Shown one piece after another: positions 59,785 to 64,000 of a DNA stretch of 64,000 nucleotides. A program made the position numbers and the translations under genes. This stretch comes from Cryobacterium psychrophilum. GTDB lineage: Bacteria; Actinomycetota; Actinomycetes; Actinomycetales; Microbacteriaceae. The notes under the pieces are model-generated. The model saw only the letters and a list, made by a program, of their open reading frames with translations. It did no database searches and was not told the origin of the DNA. Location: positions 3,224,001 to 3,288,000 of the forward strand of contig NZ_SODI01000001.1 of NCBI RefSeq assembly GCF_004365915.1, in the 5' to 3' direction. Position 1 is the stretch's first letter. Each line of letters starts with the position of its first letter.

Positions 59785-60492
59785 ATGGACGTACTGCGCG
59801 GAATCTGGGAAAGCATGATCGAGCCTCACGCTCCGCTGCCCCTTCAAGCGGCGTGGTTGACCATCCTGGCCTCGGCGCTTCTCGTACTGGTCCCGGTGAT
59901 ATGGCACGTCACCCGCCACGGCATCACCATTGTGCACGAGGGCGGGCACGGCGTGGCGGCGACGTTGAGCGGGCGCCGGCTGAGCGGCATCCGCCTGCAC
60001 AGCGATACCTCGGGTCTCACCGTGAGCCGTGGGCGCCCCCGTGGCCCTGGCATGGTTTTCACGCTCATGGCCGGGTACACGGCCCCGGCGGTGCTGGGGC
60101 TTGGCGCGGCGTGGCTCCTCGGCCGCGGGTACGACGTGGGCCTGCTCTGGCTGTTGCTCGTGGCGCTCGTGCTGCTGCTGGTGCAGATTCGCAACTGGTT
60201 CGGACTGTGGTCTGTGCTCGTGGCGGGCGCGGTCATCTTCGCCGTGTCCTGGTTCGGATCACCGCTCGTGCAGAGCGTCTTCGCCCTGGCGCTCACGGCC
60301 TTCCTGCTTCTGGGCGCGCTGCGCACCGTGATGGAGTTGCAACGGTCCCGGTCGCGGGGTTCAGCCGCCTCCTCCGATGCCGATCAGCTGGCTCGGCTCA
60401 CGCACGTGCCCGGAATTTTCTGGGTCGGGGTCTTCCTCGCCGTCGACCTGGCGTGTGTCGCCCTGGCCGCCAGGTTCCTCGGCCTGGTGTGA
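59785..60492 (+). CDS. M50-type membrane metalloprotease-like protein
   Basis: 235 residues with 5-6 membrane helices. HEGGHGVAATLSGRRLSGI carries the HExxH zinc motif of M50B peptidases in the second helix. The later NPDG/D-x-x-D ligand motif is not obvious; the segment after VLLLVQIRNWFG could carry it. Such proteins may be site-2-like proteases or inactive relatives. It converges on the dehydrogenase operon with 10 bases between stops. Confidence 0.8.
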   Translation: MDVLRGIWESMIEPHAPLPLQAAWLTILASALLVLVPVIWHVTRHGITIVHEGGHGVAATLSGRRLSGIRLHSDTSGLTVSRGRPRGPGMVFTLMAGYTAPAVLGLGAAWLLGRGYDVGLLWLLLVALVLLLVQIRNWFGLWSVLVAGAVIFAVSWFGSPLVQSVFALALTAFLLLGALRTVMELQRSRSRGSAASSDADQLARLTHVPGIFWVGVFLAVDLACVALAARFLGLV

Positions 60493-60500
60493 CGCCGAGG
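60477..60500. terminator. Small hairpin between convergent stops
   Basis: CCTCGGC (60477-60483) pairs with GCCGAGG (60494-60500) and overlaps the M50 gene stop. It would serve both converging genes if it terminates, though no T run is present. Confidence 0.45.
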
Positions 60501-60502
60501 AC

Positions 60503-61948
60503 CTAGAGTTCCGCGAGGAGCGACACCGGATTCTCGATGCACCGAGCCACGAAGGTGAGGAAGCCGGCAGCGGAGCCGCCGTCGCACACTCGATGGTCGA
60601 AGACCATTGACAGTTCCACAACGGTGCGCACGGCCAGTTCGTGGTTGACGACCCAGGGGCGCTCGATCATGCGCCCAATCCCGAGGATCGCCGCTTCCGG
60701 GTGGTTGATGATGGCGGCGGACCCGTCGACGCCGAGGGAACCGAAATTGTTGAGGGTGAAGGTTCCGCCGCTCAGCGTGGCCGGTGCGAAGGTGCCATCG
60801 GCGGCGTCAGCAACGAGGCCGGCCACGGCATCCCGCAACTGCCGGGTCGTCAGGTTGTGTGCGCCGTGGATCACGGGAACCATGAGTCCGCGCGATGTCT
60901 GCGCGGCAATTCCGAGGTTGATGGCGCCGTGGTGCAGGATTTCCTGGCTCGCGGTGTCGACGGACGAGTTCAACTCGGGGAACTGGCGCAGTCCGGCCAC
61001 CACGAACCGGGCGATGAGAGCGGTGACGCTGAACCGTTCACCCGTTGCGGCGAGCAGCCGATCGCGAGCCACGAAGAGCTCGGTTGCATCGACATCAAGC
61101 CAGATGGTGGCTTCGGGGATCTCCCGGCGGGAGGTTGCCAGCCGTTGGGCGACGACCTTGCGCAGCCCAACGATGGGAATGCGCACGCTCTCGCCCGTGC
61201 CGGCCGTAGCGGGAGCGGGAGTGGATGCGGCGGGCGCGGGCGCTGCGGCGGCCTCGGCCGGTCGCGGATTCTCGGCCTCGCGCGTGCCGTGGAGGAATGA
61301 CTCCACATCGGCGCGCACCACGAGGCCGTCTTTCCCGGTGCCGAGAAGCTGACTCGCCTCGAACCCGTTTTCACGGGCCAGACGGCGCACGAGCGGTGAA
61401 ACCACGGGGGAGCGTCGATCCGCGTCGAGCGCCTGGACGGCGTGCGCTGCCGGTGCTGCCGGTGCTGCGGGTGCCGGTGCGGCAGGTGCCGGGGACGCCT
61501 TGCCGAATCGACCCTGCGCTGGCTGGCGAGCCGGCCGCGTGCTCACGGTCGTTCCGTAGCCAATCAGTACGGCACCGGACACATCGGCCGACGCCTCCGG
61601 CGCCGCCTCGACGGGCGGTACCGGTGCAGCAGTGGGCATCGTGCCCTGTGTGGTCTCGACCGGCGCCGCCTTGGGCGGCATGGAATCGGTGCCTACAGCA
61701 TCCGTTTCGGCAGGGTCGGCGACCGTGATGAGAACCTGACCGGCGTGGATGGTCTGCCCTGGTTCGCCGAAGATCTTCTCGACAATGCCGCCGAACGGCG
61801 ACGGCAGCTCCACGACCGACTTGGCCGACTCCACCTCGACGACGGGCTGGTCAATGGCGATGGTGTCGCCGGGGGCCACGAGCCAGGACACGATTTCGGC
61901 CTCGGTGAGGCCCTCGCCGAGGTCGGGGAGCAGAAACTCGTTGGGCAT
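60503..61948 (-). CDS. 2-oxoacid dehydrogenase E2 (dihydrolipoamide acyltransferase)
   Basis: 481 residues from ATG 61948; upstream in-frame codons belong to the E1-beta gene. The lipoyl domain has lipoylated Lys43 in VESAKSVVELP. An Ala/Pro-rich hinge leads to the E3-binding domain (SPLVRRLARENGFEASQLLG), and the catalytic domain ends with FDHRVCDGGSAAGFL. It moves acyl groups from E1 to CoA. One lipoyl domain and the E1-alpha/beta neighbours suggest the branched-chain or pyruvate type rather than the SucB type. No E3 gene is in view. Confidence 0.95.
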   Translation of the reverse strand: MPNEFLLPDLGEGLTEAEIVSWLVAPGDTIAIDQPVVEVESAKSVVELPSPFGGIVEKIFGEPGQTIHAGQVLITVADPAETDAVGTDSMPPKAAPVETTQGTMPTAAPVPPVEAAPEASADVSGAVLIGYGTTVSTRPARQPAQGRFGKASPAPAAPAPAAPAAPAAHAVQALDADRRSPVVSPLVRRLARENGFEASQLLGTGKDGLVVRADVESFLHGTREAENPRPAEAAAAPAPAASTPAPATAGTGESVRIPIVGLRKVVAQRLATSRREIPEATIWLDVDATELFVARDRLLAATGERFSVTALIARFVVAGLRQFPELNSSVDTASQEILHHGAINLGIAAQTSRGLMVPVIHGAHNLTTRQLRDAVAGLVADAADGTFAPATLSGGTFTLNNFGSLGVDGSAAIINHPEAAILGIGRMIERPWVVNHELAVRTVVELSMVFDHRVCDGGSAAGFLTFVARCIENPVSLLAEL

Positions 61949-62958
61949 CAGCTCCATTCCCAACGTGAGATCGCGGCGAGGATACGGTCGGGCGTGGGCA
62001 GGAAGTACTCCTCGAGCTTGGGTGAGGGGTAGGGGATGTCGAATCCGGTGATGCGCAGAATGGGCGCGGCGAGGTAGAAGAAATTGCGCTCCGTGAGGCG
62101 GGCGGCGACCTCGGCCCCGTAGCCGCCGAACTGGGCTGCCTCATGAATGACGGCGACCCGGCTGGTCTTACGCAGCGAGGCGCTCACCGTTTCGTCATCG
62201 AAGGGCGAGAGGCTCCGCAGGTCGATGACCTCGATGGACAGCCCCTCCTTCGCCCCGAGTTCGGCCGTCGCGAGGGCCGTTTTCACCGTGGGGCCGTAGG
62301 CGAGGAGGGTCACATCAGTGCCCTCACGCAGAACCACGGCGCTGGTCATGGGGGCGGTCTGCACGGGCAGGGTCAGCTCGGCCTTGCTCCAATAGCGACT
62401 CTTGGGTTCCATGAAGATAACCGGGTCGTCGCTCGCGATGGCCTCTCGAAGCATCGAGTAGGCGTCAGCCGGATTTGACGGGGAGACCACCGTGAGGCCG
62501 GGCGTTGCCGTCCAGTACGCCTCCGAGGAATCCGAGTGGTGCTCGACGCCACCGATATCGCCGGCGTAGGGAATGCGAATGACGATCGGCAGCTGGATCT
62601 TGCCCCGGGTACGATTGCGCATTTTGGCCACGTGCGACACGATCTGCTGGAACGCCGGGTAGCTAAAGGCATCGAACTGCATCTCAACGACCGGGCGCAT
62701 GCCATACATGGCCATGCCGATGGCCGTCCCGACGATGCCGGACTCGGCGAGCGGCGAGTCGCTCACCCGTGTCTCGCCGAACTCGGCGTAGAGGCCGTCG
62801 GTCACGCGAAACACGCCGCCGAGCGGGCCGACGTCTTCACCGAACAGCACCACCGTCGGGTCGTCGGTCATGGCATCACGAATGGCGGCGTTGAGGGCGG
62901 ATGCCATGGTGAGGGTTTCGGGGGCGCGTTGCGCGATCCCTGGAATCGGCTGGCTCAT
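61948..62958 (-). CDS. 2-oxoacid dehydrogenase E1 component, beta subunit
   Basis: 336 residues. ALNAAIRDAMTDDPTVVLFG, GEDVGPLGGVFRVTDGL and VEMQFDAFSYPAFQQIVSHV are signature segments of the transketolase-like pyrimidine domain. The C-terminal half is the transketolase C domain (LAYGPTVKTAL, AVIHEAAQFGGYGAEV). It forms the TPP-binding alpha2-beta2 E1. It is coupled to E1-alpha by a 4-base overlap and to E2 by one base. Confidence 0.95.
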   Translation of the reverse strand: MSQPIPGIAQRAPETLTMASALNAAIRDAMTDDPTVVLFGEDVGPLGGVFRVTDGLYAEFGETRVSDSPLAESGIVGTAIGMAMYGMRPVVEMQFDAFSYPAFQQIVSHVAKMRNRTRGKIQLPIVIRIPYAGDIGGVEHHSDSSEAYWTATPGLTVVSPSNPADAYSMLREAIASDDPVIFMEPKSRYWSKAELTLPVQTAPMTSAVVLREGTDVTLLAYGPTVKTALATAELGAKEGLSIEVIDLRSLSPFDDETVSASLRKTSRVAVIHEAAQFGGYGAEVAARLTERNFFYLAAPILRITGFDIPYPSPKLEEYFLPTPDRILAAISRWEWS

Positions 62959-64000
62959 CGTTGGGTGCCCGTCTCTGTGGCCGATTCGGCGGCGGCCTGG
63001 TTGGCGTCGTCCTCGGCGAGTTCGGCGGCGAGGGCCGCTCTCTGCTCGGCGATTGCGGGCCGGGGGTTGGCATACACATGTTCAAACAGCTCGAGTGGAT
63101 CGACAACGGCCTTAACCGTCATGCACTCGCGGGTTGCGGCAGCCATGTCCTCGGCTTCCTGCGTGATCGAGGCTCGTTCGCTGTCCGAGAGGGCCCCCTC
63201 GGAGACGAGGTATTTCTCGAGGCGTTCGATGGGGTCACGGCCGCGCCACACGTCGACGTCTGCAGCATTGCGGTACCGGCTCGGGTCATCCGAATTGGTG
63301 TGTGCCTCGATGCGATAGGTGAGGCCCTCGATGAGCGTGGGACCCTGGCCCGAGCGGGCACGGTCAACGGCGGCGCTCGTCACCGCGAACATGGCGGCCA
63401 CGTCGTTGCCGTCAACGAAATATCCCGGCATGCCGTAGCCGATCGCCTTATCGGCGATCGTGCGGCAGGCCATCTGCTTGTCCAGCGGAACGCTGATGGC
63501 GAACTGGTTGTTCTGCACGAGAAAGACGACGGGCGCCTGCCACACGGCGGCGAAGTTGAACGCCTCGTGGGCGTCGCCCTCGCTGGTGGCGCCGTCGCCG
63601 AGCAGGGTGAGGGTGACGGTGCTGTCTCGCTTGAGCTTCGCGGCGGTCGCGAGGCCCACGGCGTGCAGGGCCTGGGTGGCCAGCGGCGTGGCCTGCGGGG
63701 CGATGCGGTGCTCGTTATAGTCGTAGCCACTGTGCCAGTCGCCGCGGAACGACGCGAGGATGTCTTCGGGCTTCACCCCGCGGGTGAGTAGCGCGATGCT
63801 GTCACGGTACGTGGGGAACAACCAGTCGCCTGAATCCAGCGAAGCGACGGCAGCGATCTCGCAGGCTTCTTGGCCGAGGGCCGACGGATAGGTGGCGAGG
63901 CGTCCCTGGCGGGTGAGGGCCGTCACCTGCACATCGAACCGACGGGCGATCACCATGCGCCGATACAGGCTCAGCAGCGTAGCGGTGTCCGGCAGGGTGA
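62955..64000 (-). CDS. 2-oxoacid dehydrogenase E1 component, alpha subunit (5 prime end outside window)
   Basis: The frame is open to the window edge, giving about 348 C-terminal residues; the start codon lies beyond 64000. The segment TLPDTATLLSLYRRMVIARRFD continues upstream of the first Met in view. The TPP-binding motif is GDGATSEGDAHEAFNFAAVW followed by VQNN, and YRIEAHTNSDDPSRYR is the E1-alpha phosphorylation-loop region. The context favours branched-chain 2-oxoacid dehydrogenase (bkd), which would feed branched fatty acid synthesis, but pyruvate specificity cannot be excluded. Confidence 0.93.
   Translation of the reverse strand, partial: TLPDTATLLSLYRRMVIARRFDVQVTALTRQGRLATYPSALGQEACEIAAVASLDSGDWLFPTYRDSIALLTRGVKPEDILASFRGDWHSGYDYNEHRIAPQATPLATQALHAVGLATAAKLKRDSTVTLTLLGDGATSEGDAHEAFNFAAVWQAPVVFLVQNNQFAISVPLDKQMACRTIADKAIGYGMPGYFVDGNDVAAMFAVTSAAVDRARSGQGPTLIEGLTYRIEAHTNSDDPSRYRNAADVDVWRGRDPIERLEKYLVSEGALSDSERASITQEAEDMAAATRECMTVKAVVDPLELFEHVYANPRPAIAEQRAALAAELAEDDANQAAAESATETGTQR

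Overview
The window reads as chromosome of a high-GC actinobacterium, most likely a member of the Microbacteriaceae. The reasons are GTG and TTG starts, operons with 1-4 base stop/start overlaps, two ClpP paralogues, a ValRS and an IleRS of actinobacterial type, a translational T-box before ileS, DUF222-HNH and DUF4233 proteins, and a GlgX-TreY-TreZ trehalose pathway. I found no phage, insertion sequence, integron, CRISPR array or secretion cluster. Almost all of the sequence is housekeeping or metabolic.

Layout. 1-2.0 kb: end of an amidohydrolase and a multicopper oxidase lipoprotein. 1.9-6.6 kb: tRNA-Gly, tRNA-Pro and the protein quality-control block tig, clpP1-clpP2, clpX. 6.7-13.1 kb: M3 peptidase, methyltransferase, and a minus-strand valS-acetyltransferase-small protein operon. 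13.4-18.6 kb: a complete peptide/nickel-type ABC importer. 18.8-25.1 kb: a small protein, a T-box leader, ileS, folC, a DUF4233 membrane protein and ndk. 25.2-31.9 kb: a VKOR-like protein, RNase E/G, rplU-rpmA and obgE. 31.9-38.6 kb: two adjacent and diverged proB copies, proA, nadD, a repeat-rich membrane protein, rsfS, tRNA-Ala, a YchJ-like protein and a PGPGW membrane protein. 38.8-45.1 kb: glgX-treY-treZ, which turns glycogen-type glucan into trehalose. 45.1-47.2 kb: a scar with a DUF2202 remnant joined head to head to a beheaded response regulator, followed by a frameshifted sensor kinase. 47.2-50.0 kb: a deazaflavin-type reductase, a LysE exporter and a DUF222-HNH protein. 50.1-55.6 kb: a lactate module with a fused FAD/Fe-S dehydrogenase, a lactate permease and a divergent GntR regulator with a visible operator. 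55.6-60.5 kb: small HTH and membrane proteins, an enoyl-CoA hydratase, a zinc ribbon, a DevS/DosS-like sensor kinase and an M50-type membrane peptidase. 60.5-64 kb: E2, E1-beta and E1-alpha of a branched-chain 2-oxoacid (or pyruvate) dehydrogenase, running off the window end.

I could not identify a wholly new multi-gene system. The most informative observations are the decayed two-component locus with a recoverable breakpoint, the tandem glutamate 5-kinase genes, the T-box that moves the ileS start codon, a DosS-like kinase that keeps the His/Tyr spacing of heme-binding GAF domains, and a recurrent CGGATGC heptamer that crosses reading frames. All calls are from reading the sequence; no database search was run.
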